A stretch of DNA of 18,289 bases. Origin: Rhodospirillaceae bacterium. GTDB lineage: Bacteria > Pseudomonadota > Alphaproteobacteria > Thalassobaculales > Thalassobaculaceae. How positions within the stretch are numbered: the first letter of the stretch is position 1; each line of letters opens with the position of its first letter. A program made the translations under genes and the position numbers. The notes below the pieces were generated by a model. It searched no databases. It worked only from the letters and a program-made list of their open reading frames with translations, and had not been told where the DNA came from. Positions 7,093-14,768 of this stretch are shown here, one piece after another. The stretch is taken from assembly GCA_002730675.1 (NCBI GenBank), contig PCAV01000073.1, forward strand, positions 13,352-31,640, in the 5' to 3' direction.

Positions 7093-8805
7093 CTAATAAA
7101 GAATTAATAACAATATTATCAGTAAAAGAGCAGATATCCAAGCAACGCTGGACCCTAAAGCTGGCGTTCTCGATAGAATTCCCGGCTCAGCGCTTAATTG
7201 CTTTACGTTGTCTATTAATTCAGAAACAGATTTTGATGCTATCCCATAACAAAATTTATTAAATGCAATTGTATTTTGAGCACCCCAAACAATTAAGGAT
7301 TTTATGCCTCTTCTGTAAAACCAATCAGTGTCAAGGTTGGTAGAATGTAGTTCTGGAGGGTAGATTTTGGTAAGCATGAGTACTGTGAATGCAAGCGCCG
7401 AAAACATCAAAAGCTGCAGCTGATTTATTACATGGTATGCTGTATACGGCTGATACTCTACCACATATGGAAGCATAGCATACAACGGAGCAGGGTACAC
7501 TCCTATTCCAACGCATAAAACTGCCGCTATAAACATGGCTAGAAGCATTGTCCACGGGGCTTCTTTAGGTCTTAGTCCACTATCATGAGCAAAAAATGCA
7601 AAATAGGGTATCTTAATTCCAGAGTGATGAAAAACACCTGCAGATGCGAATAATAGTACTAACCACACTCCCCAATAACCCTCGGCACTTACCGCTGTAA
7701 GGATCATTGATTTTGAAATAAAGCCGCTGAAAAGAGGAAAACCAGAAATTGAAGCAGCGCCAATAATACAAAAACTGGTAGACCAAGGCATAGTTTTGAA
7801 AAGGCCACCTAGATCGGATCCGTTGCACGTTCCAGTGCGAAGAAGCACGGCACCCATACTCATAAAAAGAAGGGCTTTATATAAAATGTGACAAAATGCA
7901 TGGGAAATAGTTCCGTTTAAGGCCATCTCTGTTCCTATCCCGATTCCAACAACCATGAAACCTAACTGATTGTTTAAGCTGTAGGCTAAAACACGGCGAA
8001 GATCGTTCTCTATAACAGCATAAAATATTGGGAATGCTGTCATTATTGCGCCGATCCAAATTAATAGATCTGTTCCGGGGTATGAACGAGCAAGAGCGTA
8101 TATCGCTAATTTTGTTGTAAAGCCGGATAAAATCACGGTCCCGCTTATGGTGGCCTCGGGATATGCATCTTGTAGCCAATTATGGAAAAGTGGGAAAGCG
8201 GCTTTTATTCCAAAAGCCAAAATAATCAGGATGCCACCGGGTGCATGAAGACCTATCTTATTAAAGTCGATCGATCCAGTGGCTGAAAAATGAACTAACA
8301 GCCCCGTCAACAAAATTACGCCAGCGCCAATCTGAACTATTAGATAACGCATGCCAGCTGAAAACGCCTTCTGGGTTCTTCTCGCCCATATTAAGAATAC
8401 AGAAGCGACTGCTGCGATTTCAAAAAATATAAAAAGAGTGATCATATCGCCGGCAAAAACTGCTGCGAGTGCTCCGCCAGCATATGTTAATGCGGCACAA
8501 CGTTGGAGCTTATCAACAACATCCCCGACTGCATATAAATTCCCTAAAGCAGATGCAATTAAAAAAATAAGTCCGAATATACGGCTCAATGCATCGAGTC
8601 TAAATGTTTCCAACTGATAATTCAGAAAGGAAACAGTTCCGTGATTCCCAAAATTTAAGGATAATAAAAAGGGTATCAATAGTATTGGAAAAATTATCGC
8701 GAACCAGCGACTTAATGATTGTGGAAGTAAAATGGCCACGAACGCACCAATAATTAACCACAGACCTGGATTAAGTGGGAGTAAAAACTCAGCTATCGCT
8801 ATCAT
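7093..8805 (-). CDS. Third NuoL/M/N-like antiporter subunit (MrpD-like) closing the Mrp cluster
   Basis: This 570-residue polytopic membrane protein of the proton-translocating NuoL/M/N-MrpA/D family has the conserved charged residues in place: E129 (LFIFFEIAAVAS), K201 (FGIKAAFPLFHNWL), H208 and K232 (GFTTKLAIY). Relative to the other two subunits it has an extra C-terminal part of about 70-80 residues. This contains a soluble stretch (about 488-550) and a final hydrophobic helix at about 553-570. It is the most divergent of the three paralogues. The start ATG 8805 lies inside the end of the upstream small-protein gene (17-base overlap) and has GGGAGG upstream, so translation is probably coupled. 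A proton or sodium channel role follows from the family. Which ion it moves cannot be told. Confidence 0.9.
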   Translation of the reverse strand: MIAIAEFLLPLNPGLWLIIGAFVAILLPQSLSRWFAIIFPILLIPFLLSLNFGNHGTVSFLNYQLETFRLDALSRIFGLIFLIASALGNLYAVGDVVDKLQRCAALTYAGGALAAVFAGDMITLFIFFEIAAVASVFLIWARRTQKAFSAGMRYLIVQIGAGVILLTGLLVHFSATGSIDFNKIGLHAPGGILIILAFGIKAAFPLFHNWLQDAYPEATISGTVILSGFTTKLAIYALARSYPGTDLLIWIGAIMTAFPIFYAVIENDLRRVLAYSLNNQLGFMVVGIGIGTEMALNGTISHAFCHILYKALLFMSMGAVLLRTGTCNGSDLGGLFKTMPWSTSFCIIGAASISGFPLFSGFISKSMILTAVSAEGYWGVWLVLLFASAGVFHHSGIKIPYFAFFAHDSGLRPKEAPWTMLLAMFIAAVLCVGIGVYPAPLYAMLPYVVEYQPYTAYHVINQLQLLMFSALAFTVLMLTKIYPPELHSTNLDTDWFYRRGIKSLIVWGAQNTIAFNKFCYGIASKSVSELIDNVKQLSAEPGILSRTPALGSSVAWISALLLIILLLILY

Positions 8806-9073
8806 AATAATCCTCCCTTCTCATTAGAATGATCCTCATCAATTTTGCACCAATGACGAGCCCGACACACATTATAAATCCGTAAACCGCATAAAATCCA
8901 AACCAAGACTCAAAACTAAAACTTACGTGTTTATGGTAAAAAAAATCGGAAAAAAATAATGCGGTGCAAATTAGATAAAGAGCGTAGATAATCCGATTAA
9001 TATTTCGTTTATTATCAAGCCAGTGTGGGTGATCTCTATTATATTCTTTGTTTGCGTTCGCTTTATCCTTCAT
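8789..9073 (-). CDS. Small two-helix membrane protein in the Mrp cluster
   Basis: This 94-residue protein has a charged N-terminus with NRDHPHWLDNKRN at 12-24. Hydrophobic segments lie at about 28-45 and 57-80, with a His-rich link (FYHKHVSFSFESWFGFY), and the tail is LMRREDYYDSDS. It matches none of MrpA-G. The pattern GFYAVYGF...C...AKLMR...RREDYYD resembles a small conserved protein I recall near MnhD/NuoM-like genes in other bacteria, but that is from memory and unverified. It sits between two antiporter-like genes, 12 bases after one stop and overlapping the next start by 17 bases. That is strong evidence of a real, co-translated gene. A structural or assembly role in the membrane complex is inferred only. 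Confidence 0.85.
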   Translation of the reverse strand: MKDKANANKEYNRDHPHWLDNKRNINRIIYALYLICTALFFSDFFYHKHVSFSFESWFGFYAVYGFIMCVGLVIGAKLMRIILMRREDYYDSDS

Positions 9074-9085
9074 TTCTCGCGGTTC

Positions 9086-10552
9086 CTAGCTAGCTATCGG
9101 ACGAAGTAGCTCAACAATATGTTCAGCAAAGAAAAAGAGGGCTAGGCAACCCAGCGCAGTCAAACAAGGTGGAAGCACACACAATATGGGCGCCTCCTGT
9201 ATTTTTGGTTGCACTCGATCGGATAACTCATCGGCAGGTGCAAAAAATCCTTTAGCAACGATGGATAATAGGTACCAAACATTCAGGAGTGAGCTCAACA
9301 TGTAAACGCCTATTACCGTCCATATTTCAGCATTTGCAGCAGCTAACGCTAAATACCATTTGCTCCAAGTGCCAGCAAACGGGGGAAGACCAATAATGCT
9401 TAGCGAGCCGATAGCGAAAGCTGCGAATGTAAACGGCATTTTGCGGCCCAGTCCCGTCATCTCGCTTATTTCTGTTTTGTGTGTAGCAACATAAATTGCA
9501 CCGGCACACATAAAAAGCGTAATTTTCCCTACAGCATGTGTAACAATATGCAATCCGCCACCTAGAATACCTAGCCCGTTAGCTAGGGCAGCCCCTAAAA
9601 CGATATAGGATAATTGGCTTATGGTGGAGTAAGCTAGCCGTGCTTTTAGATTGTCTTTTGTTATAGCAACAATGGATGCCGCAAGAACTGTAAAACTCGC
9701 CACCCATATAAGCCAAGTTGATGCTCCGGTCTCTGACAAAAATTCTATTCCAAAAATATAAATCACTACTTTAAGAACGGTGAATACACCAGCTTTAACA
9801 ACTGCAACAGCATGCAACAAAGCGCTCACCGGGGTAGGAGCCACCATGGCCGACGGTAGCCATCGATGAAACGGCATTAACGCAGCTTTACCGATCCCAA
9901 ACATATACAGTGCCAATAAAATAGGAAGTAGAGTTGGATCAATTTTTCCCTTCAAAATACCTGCGGGTGTGAAATCTAGCGTTCCGGTAATCAAATATGT
10001 CCAAATGATAGCAACCAATTGAAAACCGATTGAGGTACCAATTAATAAACCTAGGTAAATTCTGGCACCTGACTTTGCATCAGAATTTTGTTTGTGAGCA
10101 ACCAACGGGTAAGTGGAAAGCGTTAATATTTCATAAAAGATGAACAAGGTGAACATGTTGCCTGCGAATGCAATGCCCATTGAACTAGAAATAGCGATTG
10201 TAAAGTAAATATAGAAGCGGGTCTGGTTTCCTTCTTGATTGCCCCTCATATAACCAATCGAGTATAGGGAATTGATTATCCATAGCCCTGACGCAATACA
10301 GGCAAATACCATTCCCAAAGGTTCGACGTTGAACTCGAGCGCTAAGTCCGGGAGAATTTCCTTAAATGTAAAGCTGACTGTTGCACCCGAAAGAATTTTT
10401 GGTAACAGACTGTAGACAACAAATGCAAGCACAAGAGAAGAAACAAGAGTGCAAGCCTCCCTTAAGTTAGGGGCACGACGTAAGAGCGATATTCCAATTC
10501 CGCCTAAGAGCGGTATGAGGATAGCAAGGATTAAGGCACTTTGGTTACTCAT
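9086..10552 (-). CDS. Second NuoL/M/N-like antiporter subunit (MrpA-N/MrpD-like)
   Basis: This is a 488-residue multi-helix proton-channel subunit. The family marks are E141 (LFIFYEILTLSTYPLV), K222 (FGIGKAALMPFHRWLP), H229, H247 and K253 (LHAVAVVKAG). The phrase AMVAPTPVSALLHAVAVVKAG is closer to the N-terminal domain of MrpA and to NuoL than to canonical MrpD, so it may stand in for the missing MrpA antiporter domain. Its ATG shares one base with the TAA of the preceding mrpD (TAATG) and is preceded by a GGAGGGGGG ribosome site lying within that gene's last codons. The next gene, the small two-helix protein, starts 12 bases after it. Confidence 0.9.
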   Translation of the reverse strand: MSNQSALILAILIPLLGGIGISLLRRAPNLREACTLVSSLVLAFVVYSLLPKILSGATVSFTFKEILPDLALEFNVEPLGMVFACIASGLWIINSLYSIGYMRGNQEGNQTRFYIYFTIAISSSMGIAFAGNMFTLFIFYEILTLSTYPLVAHKQNSDAKSGARIYLGLLIGTSIGFQLVAIIWTYLITGTLDFTPAGILKGKIDPTLLPILLALYMFGIGKAALMPFHRWLPSAMVAPTPVSALLHAVAVVKAGVFTVLKVVIYIFGIEFLSETGASTWLIWVASFTVLAASIVAITKDNLKARLAYSTISQLSYIVLGAALANGLGILGGGLHIVTHAVGKITLFMCAGAIYVATHKTEISEMTGLGRKMPFTFAAFAIGSLSIIGLPPFAGTWSKWYLALAAANAEIWTVIGVYMLSSLLNVWYLLSIVAKGFFAPADELSDRVQPKIQEAPILCVLPPCLTALGCLALFFFAEHIVELLRPIAS

Positions 10553-12051
10553 TACCCCCCTCCAAGAAACGTGGCAGCCACGTTACGAGCAACTCGGGTG
10601 GTGAGGTCTGTGTCTATCCCAAAGTAAAAGTTTAAAATTACAAGCACCCATAATGGCGCCAACATTGTCATTGGAACTTCCTTTAATGTTTGCTCCCGAC
10701 TTGTTTCCTTTTCGAGATATGCAACCTCAACAATATTCCAAATGTAAATAACCGCTAGTAGGGAACTACCTACAATTAAGATAGCTATCGGCCAATAACC
10801 TGACTCTAGGGTGCCTAGTATAAGATGCCACTTACTAATGAAGCCGACTGTTCCAGGGACACCAATAAGGCTCAGTCCAGCTAGAGTTAATGCCCCCATC
10901 GTCCAGGGCATCCTGCGGCCTAACCCTTTCATCGAACCCAACGATATGGCTCCTAAACGGTACACCACGCATCCCAAGGCCATAAAAAGCGCGCCTTTCA
11001 TTAATGCGTGATTAAAAATATGAAGGATCGTAGCCATCAGCCCGGGAATATTGCATAGAGACACCCCGAGCATCATGTAACCCAATTGAGCAACGCTAGA
11101 GTAAGCAAATAAACGTTTAACATTCGTCTGAAAAATTGCAGTCACTGAGCCAGCAAACATGGCCACTATGGCAAGGGGCAATAGTACAAACTCAAACGTG
11201 AGATTTACAAAGTCGTATGTAGGTCCAAATACAGTGAAGAGAAATCGAAGGAGAACGTAAACAGATACTTTTGTCGAAGTAGCTGCCAAAAATACTGTGA
11301 CCAATGATGGCGCATATGTGTATGCATTAGGAAGCCATGCATGCATAGGAAATAAAGCTAGCTTTAGACACGTTCCAATAATTATAAAAGCAAAGCCAGC
11401 GTGCACTACTCTGTTGTCTGACAATGGTTTAAGGCGCTCGGCGAGGTCGGCAATATTTAGGGTTCCGGTCACCATGTAGAGAAGGCCGATACCTATAACA
11501 AAAAAAGTGGCGCCAATTGTTCCCAGAATCAAATAGTTATAAGCTGCCGTCAGAGCTCTTCTATCTTGCCGCACCCCAGTCGCGATCAAAACGTATGTCG
11601 ACAACGAAGATATTTCCAAGAAGACAAATATGTTAAAGGCATCTCCTGTAATCGTGACACCTAACAACCCTGTTAAACACAATAAATAGCAGGTGTAGAA
11701 TAAAACATGCCTATCACTTTCAATTTCCTTCTCAACTGACAATCTTGCGAAAGGCAAGGCAATGGCGCTTACGCCTGATATAATCAATAGTACGAACGCA
11801 TTAATGGGATCCACACGATATTCAATTCCAAAAGGAGGTGGCCAACTTCCAATTGCATAGCTTATATCAGTTTCCAATACAACGCGGCTTAAAAGAGCTC
11901 CTGCAATTAGAAGACATATCCAGCTAATAGAAAGAGTAAAAAGCCATGCTAGTTTCCGGTGTCCCCCAAACGTAAACAACACGCAGATTGGGGCGGCAAT
12001 AAGGGGAATTGCCACTTGAAGAACTGGCAAGTGGGGCACAATTAAATTCAT
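10552..12051 (-). CDS. mrpD: Na+(cation)/H+ antiporter subunit D
   Basis: This 499-residue NuoM/N-like subunit is the best match in the window to canonical MrpD/MnhD. Conserved residues are E146 (NIFVFLEISSLSTYVLIA), K230 (TCLKLALFPMHAWLPNAYTYAPS), H237 and K261 (ATSTKVSVYVLLRF). NVKRLFAYSSVAQLGYM and HIFNHALMKGALFM are further family hallmarks. MrpD forms a proton-translocating channel of the Mrp complex in the inner membrane. Its ATG overlaps the stop of mrpC by four bases (ATGA). It sits where MbhH sits in archaeal Mbh operons. Confidence 0.94.
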   Translation of the reverse strand: MNLIVPHLPVLQVAIPLIAAPICVLFTFGGHRKLAWLFTLSISWICLLIAGALLSRVVLETDISYAIGSWPPPFGIEYRVDPINAFVLLIISGVSAIALPFARLSVEKEIESDRHVLFYTCYLLCLTGLLGVTITGDAFNIFVFLEISSLSTYVLIATGVRQDRRALTAAYNYLILGTIGATFFVIGIGLLYMVTGTLNIADLAERLKPLSDNRVVHAGFAFIIIGTCLKLALFPMHAWLPNAYTYAPSLVTVFLAATSTKVSVYVLLRFLFTVFGPTYDFVNLTFEFVLLPLAIVAMFAGSVTAIFQTNVKRLFAYSSVAQLGYMMLGVSLCNIPGLMATILHIFNHALMKGALFMALGCVVYRLGAISLGSMKGLGRRMPWTMGALTLAGLSLIGVPGTVGFISKWHLILGTLESGYWPIAILIVGSSLLAVIYIWNIVEVAYLEKETSREQTLKEVPMTMLAPLWVLVILNFYFGIDTDLTTRVARNVAATFLGGG

Positions 12052-12437
12052 GCCGAACCACCATTTCTCTCTGATACATCCTGTGACCTCTCCGCGATGA
12101 GGATATCGTCTTCCTCAATCGTACCATAACTCTCTCTAATTCGAACCACTAAGGCCAAGCCAAGTGCTGTTGTGGATATACCGACAACAATTGCCGTAAG
12201 AATGAGTACGTGGGGTAAGGGATTTGAAAAAGATTCTGGTTTTCCAGTTAAAATGGGGGCCGTGCCCCCGCTGACTTTGCTAAGTGAAATGTATAATAAG
12301 AAAACAGATGTTTGAAAAATATTTAGTCCGACAATTTTTTTTACCAAATTACCTCGTGAAACGACCACATAGAGCCCTAGCATCATTAAAATGATAATTA
12401 GCCAATAATTATAATGACTGATTAAAGCCTCTATCAT
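12048..12437 (-). CDS. mrpC: Na+(cation)/H+ antiporter subunit C (NuoK-like)
   Basis: This 129-residue protein has three predicted helices and is homologous to NuoK, a core part of the Mrp membrane arm. Recognisable features are GLYVVVSRGNLVKKIVGLNI at about 21-40 and PLPHVLILTAIVVGISTTAL, which matches the MnhC DPLPQALVLTAIVIG motif. The C-terminal tail, about 30 residues and acidic, is longer than in many MrpC proteins. It starts two bases after the mrpB stop and overlaps mrpD by four bases. Confidence 0.93.
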   Translation of the reverse strand: MIEALISHYNYWLIIILMMLGLYVVVSRGNLVKKIVGLNIFQTSVFLLYISLSKVSGGTAPILTGKPESFSNPLPHVLILTAIVVGISTTALGLALVVRIRESYGTIEEDDILIAERSQDVSERNGGSA

Positions 12438-12439
12438 CT

Positions 12440-12877
12440 TTACCAGTCCTCTTTATCAATGGCTTTTGTACGGCCAGCATATGCTCTAAAAATACTTATC
12501 ATCACCGCCGCTACTGTGATGCCAACACCCAACTCGATTACTAGGATGCCAAGATGTTGACCCTGTGTGGGATCCGATGAAAGGACATCATAATCAAGAA
12601 ATTTGCCACCAAGTAATATTCCGGCAAATCCTGTCAGGGCGTAAATTAGTAAACCCATAGGAACTAAAAGAATAAGCGCTTTATCTGGAATCACTTTGCG
12701 CGCCTGGTCATCACCGAAAACAAGCGCATATAAAATGAACGCTGCAGCAAAAATTACCCCGGCTTGAAAGCCTCCGCCAGGCCCAAAGTCGCCATGAAAT
12801 TGAACGTAAAGCCCAAAAAGTAGTATAAATGGGATTAACATTTTAGAGACAACCCGCAAGATAAGATGATGCCTCAT
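12440..12877 (-). CDS. mrpB: Na+(cation)/H+ antiporter subunit B
   Basis: This 145-residue four-helix subunit of the Mrp complex carries the MnhB signature HGDFGPGGGFQAGVIFAAAFILY at about 28-50 (HNLPGGGFIGG in Firmicutes proteins). GQHLGILVIELGVGITVAAVMI lies near the C-terminus. Its start overlaps the stop of the MbhDE-like gene by four bases. It corresponds by position to MbhF. Confidence 0.93.
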   Translation of the reverse strand: MRHHLILRVVSKMLIPFILLFGLYVQFHGDFGPGGGFQAGVIFAAAFILYALVFGDDQARKVIPDKALILLVPMGLLIYALTGFAGILLGGKFLDYDVLSSDPTQGQHLGILVIELGVGITVAAVMISIFRAYAGRTKAIDKEDW

Positions 12878-13503
12878 GACTTATCCTTACCTGTTGTGTT
12901 ATCCGAACCTTCTGGATGAAGGGGAAATGCTGCGTTGTCCTCAGAATATCCATATTCGTCTTCCCGTCGTCTTCCAAGGAGAATTATAACCCCCATGCCT
13001 GCTGTAAAAATCACAGCCACCTCACCAAGTGTGTCATAGCCTCGGTAGCTCGCAAGAATAGCCGTTACAATGTTTGGTACGGCTATATCGTTTTTTGAAC
13101 CTTCGATATAGTCGGGCACTATATGCATTAATCCAGGCGAGTCCGCCGCTCCAAACTTAGGCATATCGGGCGTTGCATAAATTAAAGTTGCGCCAGTGAG
13201 AAAGATAATCATCAGCCCGATTGGAGATAGTTTGGGCTTCGTGGCTTCTCGTCTTTTTGTAAGTGCGAGTGTTCCAAGCATTAAGACGGTCGAGATACCC
13301 GCTCCGACGGCCGCTTCAGTGAAGGCAACGTCCACTGCATCTAAAGTCACTAAGAGCCCAGCAGACAGAAGGCTAAACGCTCCGGTTAAAGCTACAACGG
13401 CGAAAAGGTGTCGTACTAGCATAATCGCAAATGCGGTAAGACAAAGCAGTGTCAAAAGCACTAAATCAATAATAATAATAACCATGTCTGGTGACGTAGT
13501 CAT
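12874..13503 (-). CDS. MbhD-MbhE fusion equivalent to the MrpA C-terminal region
   Basis: This 209-residue membrane protein combines two modules. Residues 1 to about 85 match the MbhD/DUF4040 domain, with DVAFTEAAVGAGIST carrying D58 and E63. Residues of about 95-177 match MbhE, the final part of long MrpA proteins, with SYRGYDTLGEVAVIFTAG carrying E161. A hydrophilic tail follows. In Bacillus-type operons these segments are fused to the NuoL-like part of MrpA; here they stand alone, in the archaeal Mbh style. It starts immediately after the mrpG stop and overlaps mrpB by four bases. A role in the lateral ion path next to MrpB/G is known for the family. Confidence 0.9.
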   Translation of the reverse strand: MTTSPDMVIIIIDLVLLTLLCLTAFAIMLVRHLFAVVALTGAFSLLSAGLLVTLDAVDVAFTEAAVGAGISTVLMLGTLALTKRREATKPKLSPIGLMIIFLTGATLIYATPDMPKFGAADSPGLMHIVPDYIEGSKNDIAVPNIVTAILASYRGYDTLGEVAVIFTAGMGVIILLGRRREDEYGYSEDNAAFPLHPEGSDNTTGKDKS

Positions 13504-13842
13504 TTATCTATCCTCTGTCGTTTCTATATCCTTATCTGGAACTAGCATAGGCTTAAGCCCCATTACTCTTGCAGCGTTTGCTACTGCATGCGTTGCTGTA
13601 GGGCTCGTGAAAAATATGAATAAAGAAATGAGAATTAATTTAACGGTCACAAGACTAAGACCAGCCTGAAACATCAAACCTAACAATATTAATTCGGCGC
13701 CAAGGGTATCTGTAATCCCAGAAGCATGGAGCCTAGTATAGAAATCTGGGAGCCTAATGAGCCCAAAGGCACCGATAAGAACGAAAATGCTACCCGCAGC
13801 AAGCAAACCCGTAGAAGTTAAATCTAAGAATAATTCTATCAT
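13504..13842 (-). CDS. mrpG: Na+(cation)/H+ antiporter subunit G
   Basis: This 112-residue small membrane subunit of the Mrp complex has the MnhG hallmark GAFGLIRLPDFYTRLHASGITDTLG at about 24-48. TSPTATHAVANAARVMG lies at about 79-95, and about three helices are predicted. Its start overlaps the mrpF stop by four bases and its stop abuts the next start. It matches MbhC by position. Confidence 0.94.
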   Translation of the reverse strand: MIELFLDLTSTGLLAAGSIFVLIGAFGLIRLPDFYTRLHASGITDTLGAELILLGLMFQAGLSLVTVKLILISLFIFFTSPTATHAVANAARVMGLKPMLVPDKDIETTEDR

Positions 13843-14132
13843 CCTTCATCCTCGCGACTTGCAATTTCGTCGCTAGAAAGACCCATATTTCGGTATCGGA
13901 AAAATTTGAGTATTGCAATGGTTCCTATGAAATTGACAAGTGCATATAGTAAGGCGATATCTAGGAACTCAGGCCGATCTGTTAAGAAACCCAGAAGACC
14001 AATAAGCAAAACTATTTTTGTGCCAAAACTATTAGCGCTGAGCACTCGATCAAAGAGAGTTGGGCCTGCAAATGCACGGTATAACACTAACGTCATAGCC
14101 ACAAGAACAGCAGTTGTTGCACCAATGAACAT
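13839..14132 (-). CDS. mrpF: Na+(cation)/H+ antiporter subunit F
   Basis: This 97-residue three-helix subunit has the MnhF motifs RAFAGPTLFDRVLSANSFGT at about 19-38 and FLDIALLYALVNFIGTIAILKF at about 56-77. The conserved Asp residues of both motifs are kept. It starts one base after the mrpE stop and overlaps mrpG by four bases, so the first three genes are tightly coupled. It matches MbhB by position. Confidence 0.94.
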   Translation of the reverse strand: MFIGATTAVLVAMTLVLYRAFAGPTLFDRVLSANSFGTKIVLLIGLLGFLTDRPEFLDIALLYALVNFIGTIAILKFFRYRNMGLSSDEIASREDEG

Positions 14133-14133
14133 A

Positions 14134-14607
14134 CTATGCTTCTTCCAAGTGGGTGACTCGTTTATCCATATCGCCTTCTATTAGTCCATCCATCAGCTCT
14201 TGCGTAAGTGCGTGTACGATAATTTCGTTTCCCTCGATTTCCACGGAGACGGTCCCGGGAGTTAAAGTGATTGAGTTGGCATAAATTACTTTGGCGAGTT
14301 CAGTAGACTGTGACAGAGGCACCCTTACCATGCGAGGGGAGAGTTTCAATCTCGGTGACAGAATAACCTTTGACACATTTATATTGGCCTTGAAAATTTC
14401 TTTAGCCAACCAGCTCCAATAAGAAAAATACTTCGTTTTTAGTTTAAATTCGAAGACGTCTTCGTCAAGTGCATCCATGCGCCGGATTAAATAGAGTACA
14501 AATAAAACCGAAACAAACCCTAGAAATAAAATTAGAGGTGTATAAATGCCTGACATTAAAAGCCAGAAGGAGGCGAGGCTCAAGGAAAGACCAATAATAT
14601 ATGGCAT
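14134..14607 (-). CDS. mrpE: Na+(cation)/H+ antiporter subunit E (first gene of the cluster)
   Basis: This 157-residue subunit has an N-terminal pair of helices (about 5-45) and a cytoplasmic alpha/beta domain. The MnhE pattern is seen in SWLAKEIFKANINVSKVILSPRL, and in YANSITLTPGTVSVEIEGNEIIVHAL. It opens the ten-gene antiporter run; eight Mrp-type genes plus the small protein follow without a gap over 12 bases. The promoter must lie in the 161-base gap to the divergent methylisocitrate lyase gene. The start ATG 14607 has only a weak ribosome site (GGAATAATGTA). Confidence 0.92.
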   Translation of the reverse strand: MPYIIGLSLSLASFWLLMSGIYTPLILFLGFVSVLFVLYLIRRMDALDEDVFEFKLKTKYFSYWSWLAKEIFKANINVSKVILSPRLKLSPRMVRVPLSQSTELAKVIYANSITLTPGTVSVEIEGNEIIVHALTQELMDGLIEGDMDKRVTHLEEA

Positions 14608-14652
14608 TACATTATTCCATAAAGAGTAAAATTACGTAAGCATATCTTATAT

Positions 14653-14681
14653 TTGAACATATGCGACTCTGATGCCATAAT
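14653..14681 (+). promoter_or_regulatory. Candidate sigma-70 promoter for the methylisocitrate lyase gene
   Basis: TTGAAC (14653-14658) and CATAAT (14676-14681) are separated by 17 bases and match consensus at four and five positions. They lie 87 bases before the start at 14769, whose ribosome site AAGGAG is at 14756-14761. The region must also contain the start of the divergent Mrp transcript, but no promoter for that was assigned. Confidence 0.45.
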
Positions 14682-14768
14682 TTTCTCATCAGGCCAACCC
14701 ATGGCGGCAAAAAATTCGAAAGGTATTATGAACGTGTCAAAGCAATTTATTTTAAAAGGAGACATTGA

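Noticed and set aside
13196..13669. 157-codon plus-strand open frame across the MbhDE-like gene and mrpG
   Set aside because: It lies antisense to two tightly coupled genes with clear motifs; its Ala/Ser/Thr-rich content is the complement of membrane codons.
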